A DNA stretch of 64,000 bases from Leptospira terpstrae serovar Hualin str. LT 11-33 = ATCC 700639 (lineage in GTDB: Bacteria; Spirochaetota; Leptospiria; Leptospirales; Leptospiraceae): the NCBI RefSeq assembly GCF_000332495.1, contig NZ_AOGW02000004.1:1-64000 (forward strand), given 5' to 3'. A program made the translations under genes and the position numbers. Positions within the stretch are counted from its first letter, which is position 1. Every line of letters begins with the position of its first letter. Shown piece by piece: positions 48,688 through 58,611 of this stretch. The notes below the pieces were generated by a model. That model ran no database searches and was not told the DNA's origin. It was given only the letters and a program-made list of their open reading frames with translations.

Positions 48688-49551
48688 ATGGACACTCTAT
48701 TCGGTGCTGTTTTGACACAACTTCCCGACCTTGAAAAAAACCTGATTGTTTCATGGTTACAAGTACAAGGACTCGTGGTGAAAGAATGTACACAGAAAAC
48801 TTGGAAAGACCATCCCGATTCCATTCGTCTTTTTTCCAAACCAACACCTGAAATCATAAAAGAGTTATTAGATTGGAGCATTGAACCAATCTTATGCGGT
48901 AATTTTACAAACGAAGAAAAAGAAAATTATAAAAACATGGGAGCTTCCCTACTTTGGGAAAAACCATATACAGAAATCCACACTTTACCTTATAAAACCT
49001 TACCTATGTCAAAACTGACTTGGGTTGTTTATACAAAAAACCAACTCCTAGATAAACACCTGTCAGTATTTCTAAAATCAATGGGACAAACTGTTTTTGC
49101 GGAAGGAAGTCTGGACTTCCTCGTCAAACGAATCCAAACGGGACCTTGTCATTTTCTTATTTTAGATTGGGATGTATTGGATCCAAAAACGGTAGTCCCG
49201 GAACTCTCTAAACTTAAAAGTGAAAAACAGTTTTTATCCATTGGAATTAAGGACTTTATGAAAGAACATCTCTATAGAGATTTAAAAACAGGGATTGGAA
49301 CCATTTCGGAAGTTCTTGTTTCCTTTTCAGATTTTTGGAATGTTTTACTTCATAGTTTCCCCATGTCCGAGGAATCCAAAGAACAAGAAACTTGGAAGGA
49401 AACTTCTAAGTCGGTTTCTAAACTTAGTTTTACTTTCCAAGAAAAACAAATTCCCATTGCCATGCAATTGACAGAAACTACGGTTTTAAAGAAAAAACTA
49501 GCTCACCCGCAAATCCAAAATCTATTAGATTTATTTCATTGGTTTTTGTAA
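48688..49551 (+). CDS. uncharacterised cytoplasmic protein, possible degenerate receiver domain
   Basis: 287 residues, no signal peptide or membrane span. I do not recognise the family. Around residues 110-190 the order of strands and helices (WVVYTKNQLLDKHLSVFLKS, then HFLILDWDVLDPKTVVPEL) recalls a CheY-like receiver with LILDWD in the place of the phospho-acceptor strand, but this is a weak resemblance. Stands alone, convergent with the next gene. Confidence 0.55.
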   Translation: MDTLFGAVLTQLPDLEKNLIVSWLQVQGLVVKECTQKTWKDHPDSIRLFSKPTPEIIKELLDWSIEPILCGNFTNEEKENYKNMGASLLWEKPYTEIHTLPYKTLPMSKLTWVVYTKNQLLDKHLSVFLKSMGQTVFAEGSLDFLVKRIQTGPCHFLILDWDVLDPKTVVPELSKLKSEKQFLSIGIKDFMKEHLYRDLKTGIGTISEVLVSFSDFWNVLLHSFPMSEESKEQETWKETSKSVSKLSFTFQEKQIPIAMQLTETTVLKKKLAHPQIQNLLDLFHWFL

Positions 49552-49562
49552 TTGAAGTAATC

Positions 49563-50336
49563 TCACTCAAAGAGCAACATATCATCACTAGAAAGTTCGC
49601 CTGCTCCCCGATTCGGAAAGGCCTGCTCAAAAAAAAGAGCAGCTAACAAGTCAAAGTCTTCATCTTCCTCTCGGTTTTCTAATTCCCAAAGTTCATTACG
49701 GCGTTTGATGAGAAGAGAAACAGTAGCATCTTCCAAAGCAAATTCAATCTTCAACCGATTCAATGTGCGAATGAAAAAATTTAGATTATAAATTACATAA
49801 TCTCGAAAATACGTAAGACCTGCAATGGTAGGTTCATACTTAAGGAGAGCTTCTGTTAGGTAACAAGCAGTTTTTAAATCCTCAGTAGCTCCCGTTTCTT
49901 TATAAGCCTTAAAGATATGATGGACTGTTTCGTGCATAGAAATCGTAGAATGATACGAGTCTTCAATGAGCCGAATAGATTCAGGATGGGATTCCATATA
50001 GGCAAACACATCTACGATTTCGCGGTTGGCAGCGGCACGTTTCCTTTCTGCATCACATAGATCATTAGTCATTTTTGGATCTACGAGTAGGATAAAAAGA
50101 TACTTTGTTTCAAAGGCAAACCTAGATTCTTTTGGAATGTAATATTCGATCCAAATGGGTTCTTTATAGTAATCAATGGACTCTTGGAAACTGACTTCTG
50201 GTGTGACTTTGAGGGATTTGAGTTTTTTTACGTCATCCGTGATGACCTTTTTTCCTTCGACCCGAGTTTTACTGCGTTTGATCTGTCGCAGTTCCGACTT
50301 ATTCAAAAGCGGCTTGGGTTTGAAGGAAGAATCCAT
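49563..50336 (-). CDS. uncharacterised cytoplasmic protein
   Basis: 257 residues, soluble, with an N-terminal basic stretch (KSELRQIKRSKTRVEGKK) and a mostly helical body containing SMHETVHHIFKAY and LKTACYLTEALLKYEPTIAG. The acidic C-terminus ends DDMLLFE. No known domain recognised. Last gene of the four-gene minus-strand run with the prenyltransferase and the TlpA-like protein (17-base gap). Confidence 0.6.
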   Translation of the reverse strand: MDSSFKPKPLLNKSELRQIKRSKTRVEGKKVITDDVKKLKSLKVTPEVSFQESIDYYKEPIWIEYYIPKESRFAFETKYLFILLVDPKMTNDLCDAERKRAAANREIVDVFAYMESHPESIRLIEDSYHSTISMHETVHHIFKAYKETGATEDLKTACYLTEALLKYEPTIAGLTYFRDYVIYNLNFFIRTLNRLKIEFALEDATVSLLIKRRNELWELENREEDEDFDLLAALFFEQAFPNRGAGELSSDDMLLFE

Positions 50337-50353
50337 GTTATATCATCGACAGA

Positions 50354-50863
50354 TTAGAAAAACCGCAAAAGAAAAGTACGAAGCCAAAACCCAATCGGGC
50401 TAAGGATTCCCGTATCAGAAAATACAACCTTCCCCTCTTCATTCAAAAATACCGTTGTGGGGTATGCAGAAATTCGCCATTCCTTTAACATCCGGTAGTC
50501 TGCAGCATAAACGGGATGTTTGGCATCGGGGGTGAGTTCTGATAAAATTTCTTTGGTTTCTTCTGAATCTTCTGCTTCGAGAACAGAAAGGAAAATTGTA
50601 GATTTTGGCAAAAACTTTAAATTTGCCTCTAAAATGGGTGCGTAAGCTTTACAAATCGTGCACCAAGTCGCCCAAAAATAAACTACTTTGGGATGCCCTT
50701 TCCAGGAATTGGCCTCTGTCGGTGTAGTGGCCAGGATTTCAATGGGAACACCCGGCCTCGTGTCCCGACCCTTAAAATAAGCAAAACAAAGGGTGGTCGA
50801 AAAAAAGAAAACAAAGGCGGAAACCACCTTCCATCCGTACGGTAACTGCTTCCAAATTTTCAT
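50354..50863 (-). CDS. TlpA-like membrane-anchored thioredoxin
   Basis: 169 residues. One N-terminal membrane segment (VVSAFVFFFSTTLCFAYF) anchors a thioredoxin fold facing the periplasm. The redox motif is YFWATWCTICKAYAP (C-x-x-C) and the cis-proline loop ISAYPTTVFLNEEGK. Likely a thiol reductant or disulfide exchanger of the TlpA/ResA group. Starts five bases after the prenyltransferase gene, in the same operon. Confidence 0.85.
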   Translation of the reverse strand: MKIWKQLPYGWKVVSAFVFFFSTTLCFAYFKGRDTRPGVPIEILATTPTEANSWKGHPKVVYFWATWCTICKAYAPILEANLKFLPKSTIFLSVLEAEDSEETKEILSELTPDAKHPVYAADYRMLKEWRISAYPTTVFLNEEGKVVFSDTGILSPIGFWLRTFLLRFF

Positions 50864-50868
50864 AGTCT

Positions 50869-51768
50869 TTATTGTAAGACTGGTGGTTGGCCCGATATGT
50901 TCCCAAACATCAAAAATAAGATGAGGAGTAACCAGATAAACCCAGAAACCAAGACACTCACATCGGTGAGGATGGCTTTTGTGGGGTTATGACCCATGTT
51001 CTTGATATATATAATGTAAAGCGAACGAAAGATAGCATAAACAACAATCGGAACTGTATAAACCATATATGGTGTTCCTAAACTTTTTGCAGTTTCAGGA
51101 CTTACTGTATACATTACATAACTTACTAGTGTGAGAGTGGCAACCACTGCCATCATCAAGTCCAAAAACTCGATAGAATATTCTTCTAAAATCTTTCGGT
51201 GTTTGCCCGCATCCGTTTTAAGGATATTGATCTCTCCTCTACGTTTGGAAAATCCCCAAAAGAGAGCCAACATAAAAGTACAAAGTAATAACCAATGAGA
51301 AAATTCCACTCCAATGACAACTGCACCGGCAATGGCACGTAACACAAATCCAATGGAGATACTCATAACATCTAAAATCACAATATGTTTCAGGACTTTA
51401 CTATACAACATATTGAAAAGAAGGTAGAAAATTGTAAGATAAAAGAAAACAGGGGACAGTTTGTACGCACCGATCAGGGCAATGGGTAAAATCACACCGG
51501 TGATGGCTAAAGCAATACCAGAATCCAATTCTCCACTGGCCAGTGGCCTATGTTTTTTCTCAGGATGTTTTGCATCTTCCTTTTGATCTAAAAAATCGTT
51601 AAAGACATATTGGCAACTAGCAACCAAAGAAAAACAAAGAAAAGCCAAACAAACTTTCGTTAACGAAGGAAGTTCAAAGATTTTTTTAGAAAAAATCAAT
51701 CCGGCAAAAAGGATAATGTTTTTCACCCACTGAGGGACTCGCATTAATTTGAGGTATAGGTAGATCAT
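50869..51768 (-). CDS. UbiA-family prenyltransferase, decaprenyl-phosphate phosphoribosyltransferase-like
   Basis: Integral membrane enzyme, 299 residues with about eight to nine spans. The first Asp-rich motif is NDFLDQKEDAKHPEKKHRPL and the second SISIGFVLRAIAGA-like region follows MLYSKVLKHIVILDVMS. MRVPQWVKNIILFAGLIFS and FMLALFWGFSKRRGEI resemble the DPPR synthase subgroup, which transfers phosphoribosyl to polyprenyl phosphate, rather than quinone-making UbiA. Substrate is inferred from resemblance only. ATGA overlap with the upstream gene. Confidence 0.82.
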   Translation of the reverse strand: MIYLYLKLMRVPQWVKNIILFAGLIFSKKIFELPSLTKVCLAFLCFSLVASCQYVFNDFLDQKEDAKHPEKKHRPLASGELDSGIALAITGVILPIALIGAYKLSPVFFYLTIFYLLFNMLYSKVLKHIVILDVMSISIGFVLRAIAGAVVIGVEFSHWLLLCTFMLALFWGFSKRRGEINILKTDAGKHRKILEEYSIEFLDLMMAVVATLTLVSYVMYTVSPETAKSLGTPYMVYTVPIVVYAIFRSLYIIYIKNMGHNPTKAILTDVSVLVSGFIWLLLILFLMFGNISGQPPVLQ

Positions 51769-52778
51769 TTTTTCTTCACTTTATGGGCTTCTATGTATTT
51801 CATTTTTAGTTTAATGGTTTTTGCATCCGTAAGCATTGGGAATACTAAATGGATTTGTGGGTCACTTCCCGTGGTTATCATTTCCACAAGTTCCCCATGG
51901 CTTTGTTTGCCGGCAGTTTTGATATCCAAAATTTGTAAAAAATCTTGATAGTCTTCTGGAAGTAAACTTGCACTCACGATCATTTTTTTGGAGTAAATTT
52001 CTTTTCCTTTTGAATCCAAAATACTGATTTGGTCCAAAACAAAACGGATTCCTCTTTGTTCCAATGGATCAATCCGAAGACCACCCATTGTGGACATTGA
52101 TTCAGGGAGTTCCCATTCATATTCCACCCAATTACCAATGTCTTTTTTGGATACAGGTTTAGAGACCATCATAGATTCCGAAGTTTCTGGTTTCTCTTTA
52201 CTGATAAAACTATACAATTTGATGGATTGGTCTCTCATCGCTGGGTATTTGTATTGATAGTAAATGAATCCAAAGGCACTCAAAACAACGGCAGAACTTA
52301 GGAAAAAAAATCGAATTTGTCGTATTATCCGATACTGATCCAAAAGAGTCGAAAAACGAGTTTTAAATTCTTTTTTAGATTCGTATAAAAGAAATTCGTA
52401 AGTATCAATGGCTTCGGACAAAATTTGGTCCATTCCCTTAGCATCCAATTGGGATAAAAGCTCGATAGAATTCAAAAACAGAAATGGTTTGAGTTTTCTA
52501 TCTGATTCAGGGATCAAAAAACCTTTTAGGTCTTTTTCAGATAGAATTTCTTTTTGGTTGGTTCTTTGTAATTGAAAGTTTACCAAATCAAAGGTTAAGG
52601 ATCGAAACAGAAGTTTTGCATCTTCTAACTTCTCGTTTGATAAAAGAAGTTCGATGGATTCCAATCGAGATTCCATTTGGGCCAAAACTCTTTTTTGAGA
52701 TTCTTTTTGTTTCTCGAATTCCAATTCCCGAGGTTCCAAAACCGGAGCCTTCCAAGGGGAAAACAATAGATCTCGCAT
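51765..52778 (-). CDS. membrane-anchored protein of unknown function
   Basis: About 337 residues from the ATG at 52778 (frame open from a TTG at 52799). Helical, charged N-terminal ~160 residues, one membrane segment (IRFFFLSSAVVLSAFGFIYY), then an outer domain of ~150 residues with beta-type pattern (NWVEYEWELPESMSTMGG, then RGIRFVLDQISILDSKGKE), resembling a carbohydrate-binding or discoidin-like sandwich. First gene of the operon with the UbiA-type enzyme (ATGA overlap), so a role with the same lipid-linked product is possible. Confidence 0.65.
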   Translation of the reverse strand: MRDLLFSPWKAPVLEPRELEFEKQKESQKRVLAQMESRLESIELLLSNEKLEDAKLLFRSLTFDLVNFQLQRTNQKEILSEKDLKGFLIPESDRKLKPFLFLNSIELLSQLDAKGMDQILSEAIDTYEFLLYESKKEFKTRFSTLLDQYRIIRQIRFFFLSSAVVLSAFGFIYYQYKYPAMRDQSIKLYSFISKEKPETSESMMVSKPVSKKDIGNWVEYEWELPESMSTMGGLRIDPLEQRGIRFVLDQISILDSKGKEIYSKKMIVSASLLPEDYQDFLQILDIKTAGKQSHGELVEMITTGSDPQIHLVFPMLTDAKTIKLKMKYIEAHKVKKK

Positions 52779-52844
52779 ACGTAATTTCACAAATACCAAG
52801 TCTTAACCGTCCTCAAAATACTAAAACTGATTTTTATGTCCATT

Positions 52845-54371
52845 CTAACCGACTTGGATTTTCACGCCATCATCCACAGTTCCCATTTTAGGAACTCCTG
52901 AGTGGCCTGTGGCAGCAATGAGGACTGTAAAGATTCCCACTCGGCCTACATACATCACTGCGGCATAAAACAGCTTTTCAATGTCCCCCAATTGGGAGGT
53001 TAAGTTGAGACTAAACCCAACTGTAGAAAAAGCAGAGATCAGTTCAAAAAAGATAACGTGTAATGAATGTTGGTTTTGGTCCAAAATCCCAAGAAATATA
53101 AATACGAAGGCCAATGCAATGGTCGCAAGGAAGTAAACTCGAATGGCAACCGCCACTGAATTTTTAGAAACGATTTCTCCAAACAACATCACAGGTTTTG
53201 AAGGTTGGATCACATTTTTCAAATAAGCAAGTAACAGAACAAAGGTGGTGATTTTAATACCACCTGCTGTTCCTTGTGGACCCCCACCTATAAACATTAG
53301 CACAGTAATGATGATGACAGTAGCATCATTTAGATGCCCAAGATCCATGGTTGAAAATCCCGCAGTACGAGAACAAACAGACATAAAGAATGCATTCGAA
53401 ATTTTATCAACAAAAGACATTCCATGAAAGGTATGAGGATTCGACCTTTCCAAAAAATAAATCCCAACAAAACCAAATAATAGTAAGGCGAAAGATCCAT
53501 AAACAAGAACTTTGGACTGGATCCTTGTGGTTTCCCCCCGCAAATGTTTGTTATAGTCACCAATGCGATTTTCTAAAAAGGCAGAAAACTGAGCAGGAAG
53601 TAATAGAAGTCTTGGAACATTTCCTGTTTTTAATGCCTTTTCCATCATAAGAGTTTCTGCCATCACTTCAATGCGGTAAACAATCCTTACAAACACAGTG
53701 AGTAAAAACTTTTCTAAAAGGATAATCACGGGAAATCCAATCCCTCCAAAAATCACAAGTCCTGATACAATGTATAAGGAAAAGGGATCTAACCGTAGGG
53801 CACTCAAATCATCAGTAATCGAAAAACCAGCGTTATTGAAAGAAGAGATCGCCGTAAAAAGAGAAAAGAACCAACGAGTGTTCCCCCCTTCGACTCCATC
53901 CGGCATATGAAGGTAAAGCCCAATGGCACCTAAGATTTCTATCGAAAAAGAAATATTGATAATGGAAAGTAACATCCGGTTCACTTCATTGGTAGCAAGT
54001 GATTCCGTTTCTGCCTGGGTATCTATGGCCGCACCCACAAAGGCATTAAAACGAGCATTCCTGGAAATTCCTTGGGTGATGAGAAATCCGACAATCACGG
54101 TAAAACTAATGATCCCAAGTCCCCCCAGTTGGATGAGAAAGAGCATAATCCACTGGGTAGAAGGATTGAGTCCAGAGAGGGGAACGGGAGAGAGCCCCGT
54201 CACACAAATAGAGGAGGAAGAAAGATATAAACTATCCACATAAGAGAGTTCCCCTTCTTCGGAAACATAGAGGGCAATTGATCCAATCAGGATGGCGGCA
54301 AAGAACCCCAGACATACAAGTCGGGCAAAGGATAGTGTTCGAAAAAATCGCTTCAAGCGCGCTAGTGGCAT
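52845..54371 (-). CDS. TrkH/KtrB-type potassium channel subunit
   Basis: 508 residues with four pore repeats typical of the SKT family: SSSICVTGLSPVPLSG, FTAISSFNNAGFSIT, SVCSRTAGFSTMDL and ISAFSTVGFSLNLT, each with the selectivity-filter glycine. It mediates K+ uptake together with a cytoplasmic TrkA/KtrA regulator, which is not encoded next to it here. Divergent from fusA. Confidence 0.93.
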   Translation of the reverse strand: MPLARLKRFFRTLSFARLVCLGFFAAILIGSIALYVSEEGELSYVDSLYLSSSSICVTGLSPVPLSGLNPSTQWIMLFLIQLGGLGIISFTVIVGFLITQGISRNARFNAFVGAAIDTQAETESLATNEVNRMLLSIINISFSIEILGAIGLYLHMPDGVEGGNTRWFFSLFTAISSFNNAGFSITDDLSALRLDPFSLYIVSGLVIFGGIGFPVIILLEKFLLTVFVRIVYRIEVMAETLMMEKALKTGNVPRLLLLPAQFSAFLENRIGDYNKHLRGETTRIQSKVLVYGSFALLLFGFVGIYFLERSNPHTFHGMSFVDKISNAFFMSVCSRTAGFSTMDLGHLNDATVIIITVLMFIGGGPQGTAGGIKITTFVLLLAYLKNVIQPSKPVMLFGEIVSKNSVAVAIRVYFLATIALAFVFIFLGILDQNQHSLHVIFFELISAFSTVGFSLNLTSQLGDIEKLFYAAVMYVGRVGIFTVLIAATGHSGVPKMGTVDDGVKIQVG

Positions 54372-54407
54372 ATTCCCCTAATCTCTACTTTCTCCAGGAT
54401 TTTCCCT

Positions 54408-54436
54408 TTGACCAAAAATCCCAAGTACTTTACAAA
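54408..54436 (+). promoter_or_regulatory. candidate sigma-70 promoter of fusA
   Basis: TTGACC (54408-54413), a 17-base spacer and TACAAA (54431-54436) give four to five matches per hexamer at ideal spacing. The transcript would begin near 54443, leaving a leader of about 55 bases. Confidence 0.5.
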
Positions 54437-54497
54437 CGCAGTCCATTTCAGATTTTGGTAGAATCAATTCAACTTTAACCATTATTTTGAGGAAAAT

Positions 54498-56615
54498 ATG
54501 ACCTCTGCGACAGAAACAAAACGCGACCCTAAATTGGACAGAATCCGTAACATCGGAATCTCTGCACACATTGACTCTGGAAAGACAACTCTTACCGAAC
54601 GTATTTTATTTTATACGAACAAAATCCATGCCATCCACGAAGTTCGTGGAAAAGACGGTGTGGGTGCTACCATGGACAGTATGGATCTCGAGAGAGAAAG
54701 AGGGATCACAATCCAATCAGCAGCAACTTATGCTACCTGGAAAGACATCTCTATCAACATCATCGATACTCCGGGCCACGTTGACTTTACAATCGAAGTA
54801 GAACGTTCCCTTCGTGTCCTTGACTCTGCGATTATGGTTCTTTGTGGAGTTGCGGGTGTTCAGTCGCAATCCATCACTGTAGACCGTCAGATGAAACGTT
54901 ACAATGTTCCACGTGTTGCTTTTATTAATAAACTAGACCGTACAGGTGCTAACCCTTGGAGAGTGATCGAACAACTTCGTGAAAAACTCCATTTGAATGC
55001 ACATGCTGTGCAACTTCCAATCGGTTTGGAAAATGATCTGAAAGGGATTGTTGACCTTGTCGAAATGAAAGCTTATTACTTTGAAGGTCCAAACGGTCAA
55101 GATATCAAAATCACTGATATCCCTGATGAATTAAAAGACCAAGCGAACGAAAAACGTGAAGCTCTTCTTGATGCAGTATCTCTTTTCAGTGATGAACTCA
55201 CAGAAGAGTTGTTAGAAGGAACTCCTTCGGAAGCACGAGTGAAAGAAGCGATTCGTCGCGGTGTTCTTGCTCTTAAATTTGTTCCAGTATTTATGGGTTC
55301 TGCCTTCAAAAACAAAGGGGTTCAAAGACTTCTTGATGGAGTTGCGGATTACCTTGCATCTCCTTATGATGTTGATAACAAAGCAAAAGAAATCGGAAAC
55401 GAAGAAAACGAATTCAGCTTAGAATCAGATCCAGAAAAACCATTAGTTTGTCTCGCATTCAAACTTGAAGACGGTCGATATGGTCAGTTAACTTATGTTC
55501 GCGTTTACCAAGGTAGACTCGAAAAAGGTATGACCATCTACAATTCTTCTAACAACAAACGCCATAACATTGGACGTCTTGTTCGTATGCACTCAAACGA
55601 TATGGAAGATATTGCGAAAGCAGAAGCAGGAGATATCGTAGCTCTATTCGGTATTGATTGTGCTTCCGGAGATACGTTCACTGATGGAAAAGCAAAAGTG
55701 ACTATGGAGTCCATGTTTGTTCCAAATCCCGTGATCTCTCTTACTATCGAATGTAAAGAATCAAAACAACTTCCAAACCTTGCGAAAGCTCTCAACCGTT
55801 TCACTAAGGAAGACCCAACCTTCCAAACAGAAATAGATAAAGAGTCCGGTCAAACCATCATCAAAGGGATGGGGGAACTTCACTTAGAAGTATACATCGA
55901 ACGTATGAAACGTGAATACGGTGTAGATCTTGTGACTGGAGCACCGCAAGTTGCGTATCGTGAAACCATTACTAAATCCGCTGAATTTGATTATACCCAC
56001 AAAAAACAAACAGGTGGTCAAGGTCAGTTCTCTCGTGTGGCTGGTTTTATCGAACCAATCCCACAAGAAGAAGGAAAGAATTACGAATTCGTAGATAAAA
56101 TCGTAGGTGGATCCATCCCTCGCGAATACATCGGATCTTGTGATAAGGGTTTTCGTTCTTGTTTAGAAAGAGGATCTCTCATTGGATTCCCTATCATTGG
56201 AGTTCGTTGTGTCATCAATGACGGTGCTTACCATGATGTGGATTCATCAGATATGGCCTTCCAAATTGGTGCTCGTTATGGTTTCCGCCAAGGATTCTCA
56301 AAAGCAGCTCCTATCATTCTCGAACCAATCATGAGAGTGGAAGTAGAAGGTCCTACGGAGTTCCAAGGAGCCATCCTTGCCTCAGTAAACCAAAGACGTG
56401 GTATGATCTTAAACACAACTGAAGAAAACGGTTATGCAAAGATCGAAGCAGAAGTTCCTCTTGCTGACATGTTTGGTTACTCGACGGTCCTTCGTTCCTC
56501 TACACAAGGAAAAGCTGAGTTTGCTATGGAATTCTCCAAGTATGCTCCTGTTCCAAGAAACGTAGCAGACGAACTGATGAAAAAATACAAAGTCAACAAG
56601 ACAGAAGAAGAATAA
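54498..56615 (+). CDS. fusA: elongation factor G
   Basis: Translocation GTPase of the ribosome. 705 residues. GTPase motifs are [45 protein letters not shown] and NKLDR; domain IV has [13 protein letters not shown], with HKKQTGG before it. TGAGGAAAAT sets the start. It stands alone, without rpsL-rpsG or tuf beside it, so this may be a second EF-G type or a relocated gene. Closed by a strong terminator. Confidence 0.95.
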   Translation: MTSATETKRDPKLDRIRNIGISAHIDSGKTTLTERILFYTNKIHAIHEVRGKDGVGATMDSMDLERERGITIQSAATYATWKDISINIIDTPGHVDFTIEVERSLRVLDSAIMVLCGVAGVQSQSITVDRQMKRYNVPRVAFINKLDRTGANPWRVIEQLREKLHLNAHAVQLPIGLENDLKGIVDLVEMKAYYFEGPNGQDIKITDIPDELKDQANEKREALLDAVSLFSDELTEELLEGTPSEARVKEAIRRGVLALKFVPVFMGSAFKNKGVQRLLDGVADYLASPYDVDNKAKEIGNEENEFSLESDPEKPLVCLAFKLEDGRYGQLTYVRVYQGRLEKGMTIYNSSNNKRHNIGRLVRMHSNDMEDIAKAEAGDIVALFGIDCASGDTFTDGKAKVTMESMFVPNPVISLTIECKESKQLPNLAKALNRFTKEDPTFQTEIDKESGQTIIKGMGELHLEVYIERMKREYGVDLVTGAPQVAYRETITKSAEFDYTHKKQTGGQGQFSRVAGFIEPIPQEEGKNYEFVDKIVGGSIPREYIGSCDKGFRSCLERGSLIGFPIIGVRCVINDGAYHDVDSSDMAFQIGARYGFRQGFSKAAPIILEPIMRVEVEGPTEFQGAILASVNQRRGMILNTTEENGYAKIEAEVPLADMFGYSTVLRSSTQGKAEFAMEFSKYAPVPRNVADELMKKYKVNKTEEE

Positions 56616-56649
56616 TCATTCTTCTTCCAGTCAGTTCGATTTAGGAAAA

Positions 56650-56671
56650 GGCGGGTTCTCCCGCCTTTTTT
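56650..56671 (+). terminator. rho-independent terminator after fusA
   Basis: GGCGGG and CCCGCC pair perfectly around a TTCT loop and are followed by six T. It is 35 bases beyond the fusA stop. Confidence 0.92.
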
Positions 56672-56718
56672 ATTGCCCTCTCTCTGCCAGGTGTCGATAC
56701 ATTTAGAAGGGATACCGG

Positions 56719-57357
56719 ATGTACAGATTGCAATTCATTCTAATTTTTTTGGGTTACTTTCTCCTATTCCCTATTTTCTCAAAACAAACCTCAAAAACAG
56801 AAGTTCCTTCCTCTTACCGAGTGACCAAAGGAGATTCCTGGTTTGGAATTGCAAAAAAATTCAAAATTTCACCTGAAACCTTAGCCAAGTTAAATGGCCG
56901 AACCACAAAAGAAAATTTATACGAAAGAGAAGTTTTACGAATTCCCAAAGGGGAAGAAAAAGTTTCTGTTTCCGCTGAATCCGTTTTGAAAGAAATACCA
57001 ACTTATCCTTTGGTCCAAAGAGAAAAGGTGGTTAAAAAATTTTCTGAGCTCACTTATGATCCACATAAAGGAATTCAATTCCAACGTGGTGTATCTTCAC
57101 TCGTTCGTGCAAGTCTTCCCGGCAAAGTGGTGCATGTGGATTATATGGATGGGTATGATAACTTTGTGATTTTAGAACACCAGAACGGATTATATTCTGT
57201 CTATGGGAACTTGGAAAGAATCCAAGTCACAGAAGGCCAACAGGTAAAACCCAAAGACCGCTTGGGAATTTTAGTAAAAGACAAGGGTCTCTACTTCCAA
57301 ATGAACAGGCAAAAACTCAGCTTAAATCCAGAAAAAATCTTGGAGAGGGGCATCTAA
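56719..57357 (+). CDS. exported LysM protein with degenerate LytM/M23 domain
   Basis: 212 residues. Signal peptide (FILIFLGYFLLFPIFSK), a LysM domain at about 33-77 (YRVTKGDSWFGIAKKFKISP), a linker, and an M23-like domain at about 120-205 (LPGKVVHVDYMDGYDNFVIL, then YSVYGNLERI and GLYFQMNRQ). In active M23 peptidases the last two segments carry YxHL and HFE; here they read YGNL and YFQ, so both zinc histidines are missing. It is probably a non-catalytic activator or peptidoglycan binder, like EnvC/NlpD. GAAGGGAT precedes the ATG. Its stop overlaps the next ATG by one base. Confidence 0.85.
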   Translation: MYRLQFILIFLGYFLLFPIFSKQTSKTEVPSSYRVTKGDSWFGIAKKFKISPETLAKLNGRTTKENLYEREVLRIPKGEEKVSVSAESVLKEIPTYPLVQREKVVKKFSELTYDPHKGIQFQRGVSSLVRASLPGKVVHVDYMDGYDNFVILEHQNGLYSVYGNLERIQVTEGQQVKPKDRLGILVKDKGLYFQMNRQKLSLNPEKILERGI

Positions 57358-58586
57358 TGGTAAACTCCATCCTCTTCCAATCTGGTACCGTCTATCGGAA
57401 TGGAAAATTAGAAACAAAAGACCTGCTCGTTGATGGCGAAAAAATTTCCGCTATCGAAGAAAACATACCAACTAACGGAAATGCGGTGACAATTTCCTTA
57501 AAAGGAAAAAAACTGTATCCCGGATTTATCAATTCCCATGACCACTTACTTGCAAGTTATCTTCCAAAAGTGGGAGGTACAGAAAAACACCAGTCTTGGT
57601 TGTCTTATGACAATCTCTACAAAAGTTCAGGAGTTTTTGCAGAACGCCAACAAGTAGATCCAGAAATCTTATATTATCTTGGAGCTTATAAAAATCTTTT
57701 TGCGGGTGTCACCACTGTATTTGATCATATTCCCCATCATGTACAAAATTCGTTCCGAGGAATTTTACCAGTAAAACTGATTTCCGAATATACTCTCGCA
57801 CACTCTGTGGGAAATTATAGTTTGGGTTGGGGTGAGGGAGTGGCTTTAGAATACCGAATGGCAGAACATGCGGGACTTCCTTTTGTGACTCATCTTGCAG
57901 AAGGAATTGACGATGATTCCAAACAATCACTTCGGCTTTTAGAAAAAATGGATGCTTTAGGCGAACACTCTGTACTTGTACATTGTTTGCCTTTTGGACA
58001 AAAAGAAGTCGAAAAAATTTTGGAAAAGGGAGCGTCTGTCGTTTGGTGCCCTACTTCTAACCTTCATATCTTTGGTAAAACAACCAATATCAAACTCTTT
58101 TTGGATATGGGAGTTAATGTATGTTTGGGGACAGATTATTCACCCAGCGGATCTTTACATTTACTGGAAGAATTAAAAACAGCTAAATCTATCTACTTCG
58201 GTTTGTATGGGGAAGAGTTAGAAGAATCAACTCTTTTGAAAATGGTCACAGAAAATCCAAGAAAAGCATTTAGATTAGGAAATCCTAATGCATTGATGCC
58301 AGGTCTTTCTGCAGATTTACTTATAGTAAACGACGATAAAAATACAAAAGATATCAATGTATCAGATCTTTCCTGGAAACACATTGATTTAGTTGTGATT
58401 GATGGGTATCCAATTTATGGGTCATTAGAATACAAGTCACTCTTTGTTCATTTCGGTTTAGAAACAGAAGAATTTTCCATTGAAGGTAAAACCAAGTTGG
58501 TTGCTGGTTCACCAAAAAAACTCTTGAAACAAGTTTCTGACAGTGTCGGTTACAAAAAGAGTTTGGCTTTTTTACCTAATTTTTGA
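57357..58586 (+). CDS. metal-dependent amidohydrolase
   Basis: 409 residues of the TrzN/AtzA/guanine-deaminase-like amidohydrolase group. The metal motif is PGFINSHDHLLASYL, followed by FVTHLAEGIDDDS, VLVHCLPFGQKEVEKI and the Asp of GTDYSPSGSLHLLEEL. An N-terminal beta-domain holds the LFQSGTVYRNGKLE start. It could deaminate a purine, pterin or similar ring; the substrate cannot be read. The ATG overlaps the LysM gene stop, so the two are co-translated. Confidence 0.82.
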   Translation: MVNSILFQSGTVYRNGKLETKDLLVDGEKISAIEENIPTNGNAVTISLKGKKLYPGFINSHDHLLASYLPKVGGTEKHQSWLSYDNLYKSSGVFAERQQVDPEILYYLGAYKNLFAGVTTVFDHIPHHVQNSFRGILPVKLISEYTLAHSVGNYSLGWGEGVALEYRMAEHAGLPFVTHLAEGIDDDSKQSLRLLEKMDALGEHSVLVHCLPFGQKEVEKILEKGASVVWCPTSNLHIFGKTTNIKLFLDMGVNVCLGTDYSPSGSLHLLEELKTAKSIYFGLYGEELEESTLLKMVTENPRKAFRLGNPNALMPGLSADLLIVNDDKNTKDINVSDLSWKHIDLVVIDGYPIYGSLEYKSLFVHFGLETEEFSIEGKTKLVAGSPKKLLKQVSDSVGYKKSLAFLPNF

Positions 58587-58611
58587 AAATGAAGCGCAAG
58601 CGAGGCATGAG

